Source: Maniola hyperantus (taxonomy: Eukaryota; Arthropoda; Insecta; Lepidoptera; Nymphalidae). Taken from it: a DNA stretch of 64,000 nt. The notes beneath the pieces are model-generated. The model saw only the letters and a list, made by a program, of their open reading frames with translations, was not told where the DNA came from and did not search any database. How positions within the stretch are numbered: the stretch's first letter is position 1; every line of letters starts with the position of its first letter. Both the position numbers and the translations under genes were made by a program. The stretch is taken from NCBI RefSeq assembly GCF_902806685.2, contig NC_048560.1, forward strand, positions 2,582,492 through 2,646,491, read 5' to 3'. Positions 1-10,032 of this stretch are shown here, piece after piece.

Positions 1-671
1 ACTTTGCACTTAAGGTGGCGGCCTTATGAAGGTAGTAGCGACTAGCGAACTACCCTATTTCTTGTTCTTTTGGCTGGAACTTCACGAGCTGTCCGGCAAA
101 ATACACTCACGTCAATATCAACTTTCGATGTCGATGTAGGGTAGTATGCTATTGCCCTTGACAGCTCGAGCTTTATCTTTCGCATCACCGTAGTCCCGTC
201 GTGACCACGAACCGTGCAATTGCGTTGAAATATCGACAGATAAAAAACGCCAAATTAATCGTGGTATGTACCCGTTGTCTACATTAAAATAAAGGACTAT
301 CTTAGGACTACCTTCGTCAAATGTATTAACTTTTGACGCCTGCCAGTAACATCAAGGCCTCGACGTTTTGTTAGAAGTTCCCAGTGTGACTATAGATAAC
401 TAGTAATATCAAAGGCCTTGAAAACATTTTTAGACCCAGTGGTCCAATTCTTTGGCATAGTGATACCATACGTATTTCTTTTCGAAAGATATATTGCTTA
501 TCAGTTTCCACTATAGATAAGTAAGTAATATTAATCAATCACTACTGAAACAGGCACCTAGGAAAAACACTGATTCATTAACGGAAATGTAACTTTTGAT
601 TGAGGAACTTTTCTTGCAACTAAGCACTAAACCATAGATTAAATATTGGTTTCGCTACGTAAACTCTTCAG
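1..671. other. Unassigned AT-rich sequence
   Basis: No repeat family recurring elsewhere in the window, no coding pattern and no terminal repeats were recognised. Confidence 0.4.
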
Positions 672-800
672 TTTGTTTTTTATCACCCGACTACGGCAAA
701 GCCAAGAGGTAAGGTAACGTATGATTTTAGCAGTTAATGTGTGTATGTATGTAGGTTTGTGTTTAGGTGTGTTCCACCGTGGCGCCTAAAATGCTAAGCC
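672..800 (+). repeat. Dispersed repeat, CGACTACGGCAAAGCC family
   Basis: Begins CCCGACTACGGCAAAGCC and runs through a GTATGTAT-rich stretch. The same start recurs at 15283-15352, where it interrupts a tandem unit. Class unknown. Confidence 0.5.
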
Positions 801-842
801 GATTTTGATGAAACCCGCGAATAAATAAATAAATCCTATTAT

Positions 843-1102
843 TATGTAAAAGTTTACGATGTATTGCAAATAAAACATCTGACTAACTTCAGAGGTCAAC
901 GAACGTTACGTAAGTAGGCCACTCGGAGTCAATGCCACTTCGTAAGCGGGGCATTGACCCGAGTTTTGCACGCTATACATTGGTGGTTTGAAAATCACTA
1001 AAACTACAAAATGAGGCAAATTGTTACGGGTTACGATTGTATTAAGGTAGTAGAACAAAAACGCAAAGTTTTTGCTAGCGTTCGGTGGTTACATCCTGTA
1101 TC
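843..1102 (-). repeat. TA-flanked MITE family fragment (GGGTGTAACCAGAACGC type)
   Basis: Reverse-orientation relative of the complete copy at 62266-62625: shares CACTAAAACTACAAAATGAG and ends with TTTGCTAGCGTTCGGTGG then TTACATCCTGTA. The inner part is diverged and partly missing. Confidence 0.6.
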
Positions 1103-1189
1103 TTCAAAGCAAGAGTGAATCCATACCTTTAGATATACACCTCATCATAGTTTTTTTATCCTTGATTGTCGTCAAGTGCAAGCCTATCC

Positions 1190-1262
1190 TGCAATAAATC
1201 AAAGTGATCCTATAAGGCTTCCGTTTTTCCTTTTGGGGTACGGAACCTTAAAAAAGACAGAC
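1190..1262 (-). repeat. Fragment of the GGTTCCGTACC dispersed family
   Basis: AAAGTGATCCTATAAGG then CCGTTTTTCCTTTTGGGG and TACGGAACC match the end of longer copies at 44175-44590 and 14245-14590. Confidence 0.55.
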
Positions 1263-1527
1263 AGACACGCTTACGCATTTGTAGTAACGCTTAGTTAGTA
1301 TATTCTGTGCTAGGCAGCCGTTATTTGAATAAAATTTTATTATTTCCATCTCTCTGGAGTGGAATTTAGCGTTTGAACCAATAAAAGGCAGGTGCGGCCA
1401 ATTCATTAGGGAATTACAATGTAAATTATTGCGGCGACCGCATAATGCTGGAATCACAAAGCCATTCTGACGCAGTGACGCACCACTGGCTTTAGGGTCT
1501 CTTTCACCAAACGATATTAATCAGTAC

Positions 1528-1742
1528 CCTTATTATAAATGCGAAAGTGTGTTTGTTTGTTGGTTTCTTAGTTTATCCTTCAATCACGTCGTCGCAACGG
1601 TGCAACGGATTGAGGTGATTTTTTGCATGGGTATAGATAAAGACCTGGAGAATGACATAGGGTTTTTTATCCCGGAAAATCAAAGAGTTCCCACGGAATT
1701 AAAAAACCTAATTCCACGCAGGCATCAGCCAGTGTTCTAATA
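1528..1742 (+). repeat. TATTATAAATGCGAAAGTGTG dispersed repeat
   Basis: Starts near TTATAAATGCGAAAGTGTG, then a GTTTGTTTG run, GATTTTTTGCATGGGTATAG, and ends with CCACGCAGGCATCAGC. At least ten relatives lie in this window in both orientations. It resembles short LINE- or Helitron-derived repeats of Lepidoptera, but the class cannot be settled by eye. Confidence 0.65.
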
Positions 1743-1769
1743 GATGCAGCGCTTCATACTATACTACAA

Positions 1770-1880
1770 GTCGAGATGGTAATCGGGGTATAAGGCGTAG
1801 GGACGTCCCGCACCCCGCAGCAGGTTAGCGCAGGAGCTGTGCGGGTGTACGGGGCGTCCCCTCCCCGATGTTTCAACATG
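1770..1880. repeat. GC-rich foldback element, decayed copy
   Basis: GTCGAGATGGTAATCGGGGT at one end and ACGGGGCGTCCCCTCCCCGAT at the other match the better copy at 57476-57624 (AGATGGCAATCGGAG arms). The right arm is broken. Confidence 0.5.
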
Positions 1881-2078
1881 TTCCAATAGACAATGTTTCC
1901 GCACTCCTCTAAATCCGCTTTAGGGAGGAAAGCAATAAAAAGATCTAAGTTGGAGCGCATTTGCCTATATCTACCTACTTTAAATGCAAAAAATATAAAA
2001 ACCTTAAAAATGACTTATTTTCACACACACACACACAAATACATATACATATATATTACTTATATTTTTTATTTATTT

Positions 2079-2247
2079 GAGCCTCAATAGCTCAACCGGT
2101 ATAGGAGTGGACTGAAAACCGAAAGGTCGACGGTTCAAACCCCGCCCGTTGCACTATTGTCGTACCTACTCCTAGTACAAGCCTGACGCTTAATTGGAGA
2201 GGAAAGGGGAATATTAGTCATTTAATATGGCTAATATTCTTTAAAAA
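2079..2247 (+). repeat. tRNA-derived SINE (Phe-like head)
   Basis: Starts GAGCCTCAATAGCTCAAC. A pol III A box (TAGCTCAACCGG) and B box (GGTTCAAACCCC) flank ACTGAAAACC, which resembles a tRNA-Phe anticodon arm. The body contains GTCGTACCTACTCCTAG and the tail TGGCTAATATTCTTTAAAA. Six related copies lie in the window. The head does not fold as a functional tRNA. Confidence 0.8.
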
Positions 2248-2252
2248 TATAT

Positions 2253-2290
<38 letters not shown>

Positions 2291-2291
2291 C
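2245..2291. repeat. (TA)n microsatellite
   Basis: About 45 bp of TA dinucleotides with one interruption, grown from the AT-rich tail of the SINE just before it. Confidence 0.9.
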
Positions 2292-2732
2292 CATACACTT
2301 ACTAACTCACACACGTTTGCTTGATATCGCTGATGATAATAATGTTAAGGAAGAGCGGTGTCTTCTGACACAGGAGTAGTTCGCCTACTCCTTAAAGAAG
2401 GCTCCAAACTCCTACAGCTACTGTAAACTTTAGTTATTTGAAATAAACTATTAACTATTAACTATTTTCATAAAATTAATCCCATAAGATTTTTGTATTT
2501 CTGATAGTAGACGGAACCCACGACCAAAATATCAAAGGACAATTACTTTATATGTAGAATAGATTTTACGGTGCGTTTCAGAGGTTTGTTATTGTCACAG
2601 TTTGTGACTCGAATACAAAGCGGACCTATTTTATTCAAATCAGTTCACTCAATTTGCGTTACTCTAAACATATTATTATTGTTCGTTCGAAAAATATTCT
2701 TATACAGAATGTAACATTACTTAGCGTTGTAC

Positions 2733-3036
2733 TTTTTTTTTAATAGATACAGCGAGCAAACGAGCAGGCGGGTCACCTGATGTTAAGTGATTACCGCCGC
2801 CCATGAACATTTGCAACACCAGAGGAGCCGCCGATGCGTTGCCGGCCTTTTAGGAATTTGTTGGTCCGCCCCTTGAATAACCCCATGTTATAATCTAGTG
2901 GGAACACCGCCGGTGGGAGTTGGTTCCACAGTTTGCACGTGCGTGGAAAGAAGGATCTGACGCAGCGGACGGTCGAAGTGCACCAGACACCCAGATGGTG
3001 AGTGTGAAATTTCTTACGGTGGCGCGCGGTGCGGTT
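2733..3036 (-). pseudogene. CR1-like LINE 3' end (RT C-terminal remnant)
   Basis: The minus strand encodes a LINE C-terminus with the pattern SFFPRTCKLWNQLPPAVFP followed by FK..TNKFL, typical of the region after the reverse transcriptase domain in CR1/L2-like insect LINEs. The frame ends just before a run of T on the + strand (poly-A of the LINE at 2732-2741). There is no RT catalytic domain: the copy is 5'-truncated, and at about 3037 it abuts a MITE-family fragment, so the first residues of the open frame are chimeric. A second copy of the same end lies at 39905-40175. The exact LINE clade is inference. Confidence 0.7.
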
Positions 3037-3145
3037 ACTACCTAAACACAATCTAATACCAATAACCTTTTGCCTCATTTTGTATTTTTAGTGATTTAGT
3101 ATCTTTCAAACCCGCAATGTATAGCGTGCAAAACTCGGGTCAATG
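3037..3145 (+). repeat. GGGTGTAACCAGAACGC MITE family fragment
   Basis: TACTACCTAAACACAATC, CCAATAACC and the GCAATGTATAGCGTGCAAAA block match 62300-62410. Both ends are missing. Confidence 0.6.
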
Positions 3146-3534
3146 ACCCGCCTACGAATGTGATGTCCAGCGTGGTGGACTATCATTGGCCAAACCCTGT
3201 TTATAGTGGGTCCCATAGTATAGTGTTCCTACACAGTCTAAAGCGCACCCCAGACCAAAGCCAATTTAAAAATCATTTGTTTCCTCATGAAAGTTATTTA
3301 CCGCGGTAATACTTATTTATTTATTTATTTATTTTTATTTTTCATGTACCAAAATTGTAGTTACAAAGTAATAATAAATTAAGTTACATTGGAAATGCTT
3401 ATCTCTAAACAGAGATTCCTTCCAGCTTCCCATTCAAGGTTACCTAATAATATGAAATTGAAATAGAACGATTCTTCATCAAAATAATTATTAGGTAATA
3501 TAATAATTTTTAATGAAGTGCTTCATCACGGTGC

Positions 3535-3796
3535 TTCATCATAAATGCGAAAGTGTGTTTGTTTGTTGGTTTGTTGGTTTGTTGGTTCATTGGTTTGATG
3601 GTTTGATGGTTTGTTGGTTTGTCCTTCAATCACGTCGCAAGGGTGCAACGGATTGACGTGATTTTTTGCATGGGTATAGATAAATACCTGGAGAGTGACA
3701 TAGGCTACTTTTTATCCCGGAAAATCAAAGAGTTCCCACGGGATTTTTATAAACCTAATTCCACGCGGACGAAGTCGCGGGCATCAGCTAGTAGGT
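3535..3796 (+). repeat. TATTATAAATGCGAAAGTGTG dispersed repeat
   Basis: Relative of the copy at 1528 with an expanded, slightly irregular GTTTGTTG / TGGTTTGATGG run (about 3552-3625), ending ACGCGGACGAAGTCGCGGG. Confidence 0.7.
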
Positions 3797-3978
3797 ATTA
3801 TAAAAAATGAAAAGAATTGCTCATGATAATATTAATTATCTTCAATACTACGAATAACTAAAATGTTTTCATAGGAATTTATGCGCAGTTCATGAAAATA
3901 AAATTTGCACAGCAAATTATTATCTCTTCAGACAGATGATATGAATTATTTCTTCAGAGGGGTGATAGGTAAGGTTAA

Positions 3979-4130
3979 GAGCCTCAATAGCCCAACTGGT
4001 AAAGGATTGGACTGAAAACCGAAAGGTCGACGGTTCAAACCCCGCCCGTTGCACTATAATTGTCGTACCTACTCCTAGCACGAGCTTTACGCTTAGTTGG
4101 AGAGGAAAAGGGGAATATTAGTCATTCAGT
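3979..4130 (+). repeat. tRNA-derived SINE (Phe-like), 5' part, interrupted
   Basis: GAGCCTCAATAGCCCAACTGG head and GGTTCAAACCCC B box as at 2079. The body stops at GTCATTCA; the missing tail (ACATGGCTAATATTC) resumes at 4492-4519, beyond another SINE. Confidence 0.75.
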
Positions 4131-4491
4131 CGACGACCTCACTGGCGCAGTGGTGAACGCTGTGGTCTTATTAGTGGGAGGTCCCGGGTTCGATTCCTGG
4201 CAGGGGTTTGGAATTTTATAATTTCTAAATTTCTGGTCTGGTCTGGTGGGAGGCTTCGGCCGTGGCTAGTTACCACCCTACCGGCAAAGCCGTGCCGCCA
4301 AGCGATTAAGCGTTCCGGTACGATGCCGTGTAGAAACCAAAGGGGTATGGGTTTAATAAAAACTGCCATACCCCTTCCAGGTTAGCCCGCTATCATCTTA
4401 GACTGCATCATCACTTACCATCAGGTGAGATTGCAGTCAAGGGCTAACTTGTATCTAAATAAAAAAAAATAAAAAAATAAAAAAAAAATCA
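4131..4491 (+). repeat. Second tRNA-derived SINE family, full-length copy
   Basis: Head CTGGCGCAGTGGTGAACGC with B box GGGTTCGATTCCTGG, body CTGGTCTGGTGGGAGGC, ACCGGCAAAGCCGTGCCGCC, CCCTTCCAGGTTAGCCCGC and CACTTACCATCAGGTGAG, ending in an A-rich tail. It sits inside the Phe-like SINE. Relatives: 4681, 14619, 19886, 47351, 54433, 55791, 58166. Confidence 0.8.
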
Positions 4492-4521
4492 ACATGGCTA
4501 ATATTCTTTTTAAAAAAAAGT

Positions 4522-4664
4522 TTCGGGAGGTCGGGGGCTCGATTGGAAGACCCCTCACTAGATGGATAGACGACATCAAACGAGTCGCAGGGAGCCGCTG
4601 GATTCAGTCGGCGCATGAGGTAGCCCCTAAAAGAGACATTGTCCAGCTGTGGACATCTATCAGT
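4522..4664 (+). pseudogene. RTE LINE 3' fragment
   Basis: Encodes, with damage, the tail of the RTE C-terminal domain (a W-D-D-I-K-R-V-A-G-S-R-W-like stretch) and ends with GTGGACATCTATCAGTTGA, the usual end of this LINE here. Much better copies lie at 8723-9343 and 57745-58145. About 140 bp remain and the GAT tail is lost. Confidence 0.65.
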
Positions 4665-4680
4665 TGACTTTGATTTATTT

Positions 4681-4955
4681 TTATAGATGGAAACGGGCTA
4701 ACATGGAAGGGGTAGGTATGGCAGTTTGAATTAAACCCATATACCTACCCCTTTGGTTTCTACGTGGCATCATACCGGAACGCTAGATCGCTTGGCGGCA
4801 CGGCTTTGCCGTTAGGGTAGTAACTAACCACGGTCGAAGCCTTCCATCGAAACAGACCGGAGATTTAGAAATTTTAAAACTCCAAATCCCGCCCGGAACC
4901 TGCCACTAATAAGACCACAGCGCTTACCACTGCGCCAGGGAGGTCGTCAAAATGA
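4681..4955 (-). repeat. tRNA-derived SINE, second family, reverse copy
   Basis: Complement of the 4131 family: GGGCTAACATGGAAGG, GCGGCACGGCTTTGCCG, ending CACTGCGCCAGGGAGGTCG, the complement of the SINE head. Followed by (GAT)n at 4951-4970. Confidence 0.75.
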
Positions 4956-5027
4956 TGATGATGATGATGATAAGAGGTGTTCTTAACTAGGACTGTAACA
5001 AAACCTATATTCTTGGTCAGTAAAGCA

Positions 5028-5070
5028 CACGCACGCACACACACGCGCACACATACACACACACACATAA
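5028..5070. repeat. (CA)n-rich microsatellite
   Basis: Imperfect CACACGCACGCACACAC tract. A smaller one occurs at 2022-2036. Confidence 0.85.
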
Positions 5071-5441
5071 CATTGACTTGCACGCACATATCTTAATCAT
5101 TTAGTTCTGAAGGCCCTGTTTTCCGAGACACAGTTTTTACTAGTTCGGAAAACTGGTGCATAGTATTGTTTTGGTAAGAATATTATAGGTATGTGTCAAT
5201 GTGTCAATACTAACAAGAATATGATTTTGTATTTGGTCGAAATAAATGATTTTATTATTATTATATTTTACTCCCAAATGCTGTAATGTGACAATTTTGG
5301 TGACAACTTCCGTGGAAATAGGTCGAATCAGAACCAGCTGTAGGCCATTAAGTCTTGCTGAGCGAGGTGACCGCAAGTCGATCAAACTATTACTGACGAA
5401 AATTCTACTCCATTGACGTTAGGTAATTGAATAATTATTTC

Positions 5442-5668
5442 ATACTAGCTTATGCTTGCGACTTCGTCCGCGTGGACTACACAAATTTCAAACCCCTTTT
5501 TTACCCCATTAGGGGTTGAATTTTCAAAAATCCTTTCTTAGCAGATGCCTACGTCATAATAGCTATCTGCATGCCATATTTCAGCCCGATCCGCCCAGTA
5601 GGGCTGTGCGTTGATAGATCAGTCAGGCAGTCAGTCACCTTTTCCTTTTATATATTTAGACTATGAAG
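5442..5668 (+). repeat. GCGACTTCGTCCGCGTGGACTAC dispersed repeat
   Basis: Starts ACTAGCTTATGCTTGCGAC, contains CCCATTAGGGGTTGAATTT, GCCTACGTCATAATAGC and CAGCCCGATCCG, and ends in AGTC units then CCTTTTCCTTTTATATATT. One of about fifteen copies here; class uncertain (LINE 3'-end- or Helitron-derived). The name used for this family below is the AGTC-tail family. Confidence 0.7.
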
Positions 5669-5904
5669 TAATCACTCAATCGCTTATATTTTGGTCTGGG
5701 ATTTTATTTTTACACACTTTTATACACATCGGTTGGGAGCGGTAGGTACAAGATCGAATAACAATTTAGGTCAAATCCATAACTGTACGAGAGTGTCTGT
5801 TTCACAATATTATGTTTACCCAATATCTACGGAACAGAGGAAGTCGAGAAAGAACTTTTAATGCAGGAAGTATCTAGTATTTGTGTCGGACGTTGTTAAA
5901 CTTG

Positions 5905-6150
5905 CTTCTTGTTAGTCACCATCGAATCGCACGTCTAGGAGTAGACATGTCGAGATCGCGAGTCGCTGCAGTTTCTCCAAGATGTGTCCAACGGGCGTCG
6001 CGCGAGAGAGGCACCGCGGCGTACGTTCTTTAGAGTTCCCGGAGCCTCTTAATAATGCGCTGATGAGGGCCACCGAGGGGGTTTTAGTGGGTAGAAAACC
6101 CACATAACCCGATTGGGTATCTTAAGAAGATTCCCCCCTCGAAAAAAAAA
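5905..6150 (+). repeat. GC-rich retroposed 3' end, LINE-like
   Basis: A GC-rich block (GTGTCCAACGGGCGTCGC, GCCACCGAGGGGGTTTTAG) ends in CCCCCCTCGAAAAAAAAAC, which reads as a poly-A tail. One + frame resembles LINE C-terminal sequence but carries stops. No second copy in the window, so the family is unconfirmed. Confidence 0.4.
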
Positions 6151-6429
6151 CAAAGGAGTAGACATGTACTCGTAGCAAGCTAATCCGGTCAAAATAAAAT
6201 GTTGACATTTCTTTTTGCATATCATTTGAATTGTTGATGTGTATACGCGTATTTTTAGGTATTGTAGAGTCAACTAGAGATTGTGTTTTTGACATTTGTC
6301 AGTTATATACAAAATAACATTGTGTGCCCTCTTGCACACATTACTTTGATATCTAACAACAAATCGTCAAAAACGCAATCTCTCTTTGGCTCTACATTAT
6401 GTTGCTTCTTATTTTGCTATAGATTTTTC

Positions 6430-6590
6430 ATAGCCCAGTATTTTTAATTTGTTAATTTGTGTTGCCTGACGTATCTACCAACGGTAGGAAAGAACCAGTG
6501 GTAGATGCATTTGACGATTCAATATTACTTGTAAAAGTTTACTTAATTGAATAAAAACATGTTTATTTAATTATTTATTTAACGGTGAGT
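6430..6590 (+). repeat. LINE 3'-UTR fragment (ACCAGTGGTAGATGC type)
   Basis: GAACCAGTGGTAGATGCATT, TGACGATTCAA, ACTTGTAAAAGTTTA and the AATAAAAA tail match the 3' end at 32930-33078. Confidence 0.65.
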
Positions 6591-6599
6591 TTTGCAAGT

Positions 6600-7239
6600 T
6601 CCAGATATGGGACCGAGGGTGACTAGCAAAACCGAATGTTTAGTTATTTGTTTAATATGCTACTTTCACCTATAGTTAGTATAGAAGTGATGGTAGTGAA
6701 GATTTGGGTGCGCGTGCGATTTTCTTTATGACGCTTGGTATTTTACTATTTAACTTTAGGATGAGACACTTTACATAGATCGTCTTCCTCGTGGTCCTCG
6801 TGAATTGGAGACGCGTTGTGTTGACGCATCTTTACTTCTAAAACAACATAATATCAATTTTTTTAAATGCTACCACATAATATTTTCTGACCAAGTGGTC
6901 CGCTACTTTACCCAAATAAAACTTTGCATATGCCAACTCTCTTTCCAGGAGTGACTGTGTCGAAAAAGTTACTTGCACATCGGAAAATGGATCGTATATC
7001 AAAAGCATGTAACATGTTCATTTTGAACTTTTGTAATTCAGTAACCACACTTCGCAGTAAACTGGAGTTTCGTTTAGAGTTATAGACAGATTTTAAAAAT
7101 TAGGAGTTCTATGAAATGTTTGTAGGTCGCCAGAATAACCTACTACTTTCTAATGGTGATTTCTCACGTTGTGTGATACCTAAGATAGATCGACAGACGG
7201 CCAGATAGATAGACACAAAAACTTAAATTGATAATCTAA
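6600..7239. other. Unassigned sequence
   Basis: No coding pattern, terminal repeats or recurrence recognised. Confidence 0.35.
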
Positions 7240-7462
7240 ATATATACAAGGAAAGGTAAGGGTAACTGACTGACTGACTGATCTATGAACGCACAGCTGA
7301 AAATACTAGACGGATTGGGCTGAAATTTGGCATGCAGATAGCTATTATGGCGTAGACACTTGCTAAGAAGGGATTTTTGTAAGTTCAACCCCTAAGGGAG
7401 TAAAACAGAGGGTTGAAATTTATGTAGTCCATGCGGACAAAGTCGCGAGCATAAACTAGTGT
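7240..7462 (-). repeat. AGTC-tail family, reverse copy
   Basis: AAGGAAAGGTAAGGGTAAC, GACTGACTGACTGATC, GGATTGGGCTGAAATTTGG, ending CGGACAAAGTCGCGAGC. Confidence 0.7.
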
Positions 7463-7559
7463 TTCAATAAAATTATAATCCATACTTTATAAATATATTA
7501 TCCATACTTTATAATTTGTGTCTGTATGTCAGTCTGCTAGCTTTTGACGAAAATTATAG

Positions 7560-8040
7560 AGTAAGGGAAACGCTGGTATAGTCGTCAGTGTACCGATACC
7601 CGTCAGATTGTAAAAAATGGTCAGCTATTAATTTCTAGCAAAAACTAAATGAAAACTTTTTATGGCAACATATTTGTGATAGTATTTTCTATAAATTAGT
7701 ATAACAACATTTAATCCAAACTATAATAGCGTTGGAGAAAAACGCATTCAAAGTTAGCATTTTCAAAATTTGTGTTTTTAGCCAGGTTTAGTCACTCAAT
7801 CGTAGTCCTACATGCTAGTATTCGAAGAAAGTTTTGAAACATCTGTTGGTCACTCTGGTAAATCTGATTATTTTATACAACAGTCAAGTTAATTTTCTAA
7901 CGAAATAATCTATAAAACTGTGTTACTTTTTTTTTTTTAGATTTAACGCATGTGACATCTATTGGTACTTTGAAATCCCTACTTGACCCAATACTCGTCA
8001 AAATTCATACTATTTTGACGGTTACTGGGACACACTAGAA
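7560..8040. repeat. Sequence with recurring GACG/ATACTGGGACA-like motifs
   Basis: Contains TACCGATACCCGTCAG, ATACTCGTCAAAATTC and TTTTGACGGTTACTGGGACA. Similar short motifs recur at 11220-11520. The element class is unknown. Confidence 0.3.
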
Positions 8041-8164
8041 AAATGAACGTAATACCGACACTGTTCAATTTTAAACCTTATTGCAACGTGATAAGAGTTT
8101 CAGTTGCGGTACACAGACAGTGACAGTTTTGGACAGTCAATCTGTACTTGAATTGACCTTTAAA

Positions 8165-8470
8165 TTGAAGATGCATTTTTATTTTTTAACCTGACTACGA
8201 CGAAGTTAGTTTTATAATTTTAGCATGCTGTGTAATGTTTATCTGTTCCCGTAAATATTTGACCGAGCGAAGTGAGGTCTCTGAGTCTACTTGAGTGAAA
8301 TAGCACTTGTCCGTCTGTCCATGAGAGCCTTATAACTTCTGAATTACTGAACGTAATTACTTCAAATTTAAACATAATATGAAAACTGACGGCCTTCAGC
8401 CGAATATTACAAAAATATAAAAGCTTTATTTCAGGGGGCTCTCATATGAAATAGGGAGTTTTAAAGTGGT
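8165..8470. repeat. Dispersed repeat with ACCGAGCGAAGTGAGGTC
   Basis: Has the typical look of a dispersed lepidopteran repeat (CCGAGCGAAGTGAGGTCTC, GGGGGCTCTCATATGAAAT). No second full copy is in the window, so the call rests on recollection of the family. Confidence 0.35.
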
Positions 8471-8655
8471 GATTGAATTCGACGCTATGTGTCAAAAACG
8501 GCGACATATTAGAAATCGAAACTTGTGTATGTATAATTTCAGTTATATCGTGTACTTGAACAACAAAAATTAAAATCAGATATATGTTATAAAGAAACGA
8601 AATTTCATTTTTAATGGGCATCAGTATTTTTAACAACTTTACAATAATCTTAATA

Positions 8656-8722
8656 TTAGGTTGGGGAAAAAGTTTCTCCGCATTTTTAAGAAAATTCAAT
8701 TTTTTTTTAGTATAGTTTATTT
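8656..8722 (-). mobile_element. Mariner 3' terminal region (with TIR)
   Basis: TTAGGTTGGGGAAAAAGTTT reads as the terminal inverted repeat of a mariner element lying on the minus strand. It is followed by ATTTTTTTTTAGTATAGTTTATTT, whose last 11 bases reappear at 9344 directly before the rest of the mariner. An RTE LINE separates the two parts. Confidence 0.7.
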
Positions 8723-9343
8723 GGCATCAAAATTGTTTCACAATACAATTACCTTGGCCAAATAATTTAATTAGGTAGAAGCAATTTCGACGAGGAAGCC
8801 AACAGAATAATTCGGCTAGGTTGGGCAGCTTTTGGGAAATTGAGTCAAGTCTTCTCATCGTCAATTCCTCAGTGCCTCAAGACGAAAGTCTTTAACCAGT
8901 GTGTTCTTCCCGTCCTCACCTATGGTGCTGAAACGTGGACACTAACAAACGGCCTTGTCCACAAATTCAAAGTCACTCAGCGAGCTATGGAGAGGGCTAT
9001 GTTAGGAGTTTCCTTGAGGGCCAAGATCCAAAATGAGGAGATCCGCAGGAGAACCAAGGTCACTGACACAGCCCACTATTAGCAAGCTGAAGTGGCAGTG
9101 GGCAGGTCATGCCTGTCGTAGAGGCGATGGCCGTTGGAGCCGAAAAGTCCTTGAGTGGAGACCGCGTTTAAGCAAGCGTAGTGTGGGACGCCCTCCAGCA
9201 CGATGGACCGACGATATAAAGAGGCTGGCGGGAAGTGGCTGGATGAGGAAGGCTGAGGACCGGGTGTGGTGGCGCTCTTTAGGGAAGGCCTATGTCCAAC
9301 AGTGAACGTCCACAGGCTGATCATGATGATGATGATGATGATG
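8723..9343 (+). pseudogene. 5'-truncated RTE LINE, C-terminal region, inserted in mariner
   Basis: The + strand encodes the C-terminal part of an RTE-clade LINE protein, with the hallmarks QCVLPVLTYGAETW, VTQRAMERAMLGVSL, WQWAGHACR and ARWTDDIKR-like blocks in order. The frame shifts near 9080, where two overlapping frames each carry half of the domain, so it is broken. Reverse transcriptase and endonuclease domains are missing through 5' truncation, the normal outcome of LINE integration. It ends in a (GAT)n run (9321-9343), the usual RTE tail. The 11-bp direct repeat ATAGTTTATTT at 8712-8722 and 9344-9354 fits a target-site duplication and puts the insertion inside the mariner 3' region. 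Confidence 0.8.
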
Positions 9344-9905
9344 ATAGTTTATTTACATTTAACTAAAGTATGTAGGTACCATTTTGTTCGATAACTTTTT
9401 GCCATCTTGTAGGTAGGGACATGATCCCATTGCTATAGACATTTTGGGACTTCTGATCAAAATACCGCGGCAAGTGGTTATGGCAGTCCTCTAGTGATGT
9501 TGTAACCTGACACTGCCTAAAGAATTCTGAAGAGACCGAAACAGGTGGAAATCTGAAGGTGCAAGATCAGGGCTATACGGCGGATGCATTAACACCTCCC
9601 AGCCAAACTCTCTTAACTTTTGCAGAGTGGCTTAAGATGTGTGAGGTCTAGCGTTATCATGATGAAAAACCACACCCCTTCTGTTGATTAATTTCAGCCG
9701 CTCTCTCAACTTCTTGCTTTAATCTGATCAGTTGTTCGCAGTAGAGTTCAGAATCGATGGTCCTGCCTGGTGATAACAACTCATAATGAATAATGCTCTT
9801 CCAATCCCACCACGCACACAGCATCACCTTGTTGCGAGTTAACCCGGGTTTCGCCACAGTCTGTGAAGCCTGACCGGCCTTTGACCACGACTTTCACCGT
9901 TAAAG
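9344..9905 (-). pseudogene. Mariner transposase, C-terminal remnant
   Basis: The minus strand encodes the C-terminal half of a mariner transposase. Reading from right to left on the + strand it gives TVAKPGLTRNKVMLC, WWDWKSIIHYELL, then (after a frame change near 9665) FHHDNARPHTS with a stop directly after it, then PPYSPDLAPSDFHLF. The HDNARPH and SPDLAPSDFH motifs carry the second and third catalytic aspartates of the D,D34D triad; the N-terminal DNA-binding half and the region of the first aspartate are absent beyond about 9905. With an in-frame stop, a frameshift and no 5' end it cannot encode active enzyme. The matching 3' TIR is at 8656. Confidence 0.8.
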
Positions 9906-10032
9906 CAAGTGATTTAATGATTTCAAGCTTATTTCGTGGTTTGACGACATATTATTATGTAGATAACGGCTCCATTCCACGATTAGTTTGTAGATATCTC
10001 GACCCAATTGCACGATCTTTGCAATTGGGTCT

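Noticed and set aside
2079..2150. Possible tRNA-Phe gene (A and B boxes, anticodon-like GAA)
   Set aside because: The same head occurs seven times with a constant non-tRNA body and A-rich tail, and the acceptor stem does not pair; it is a SINE.
4140..4205. Possible tRNA gene in CTGGCGCAGTGG...GGGTTCGATTCCTGG
   Set aside because: Recurs with a fixed ~300-bp body; SINE head.
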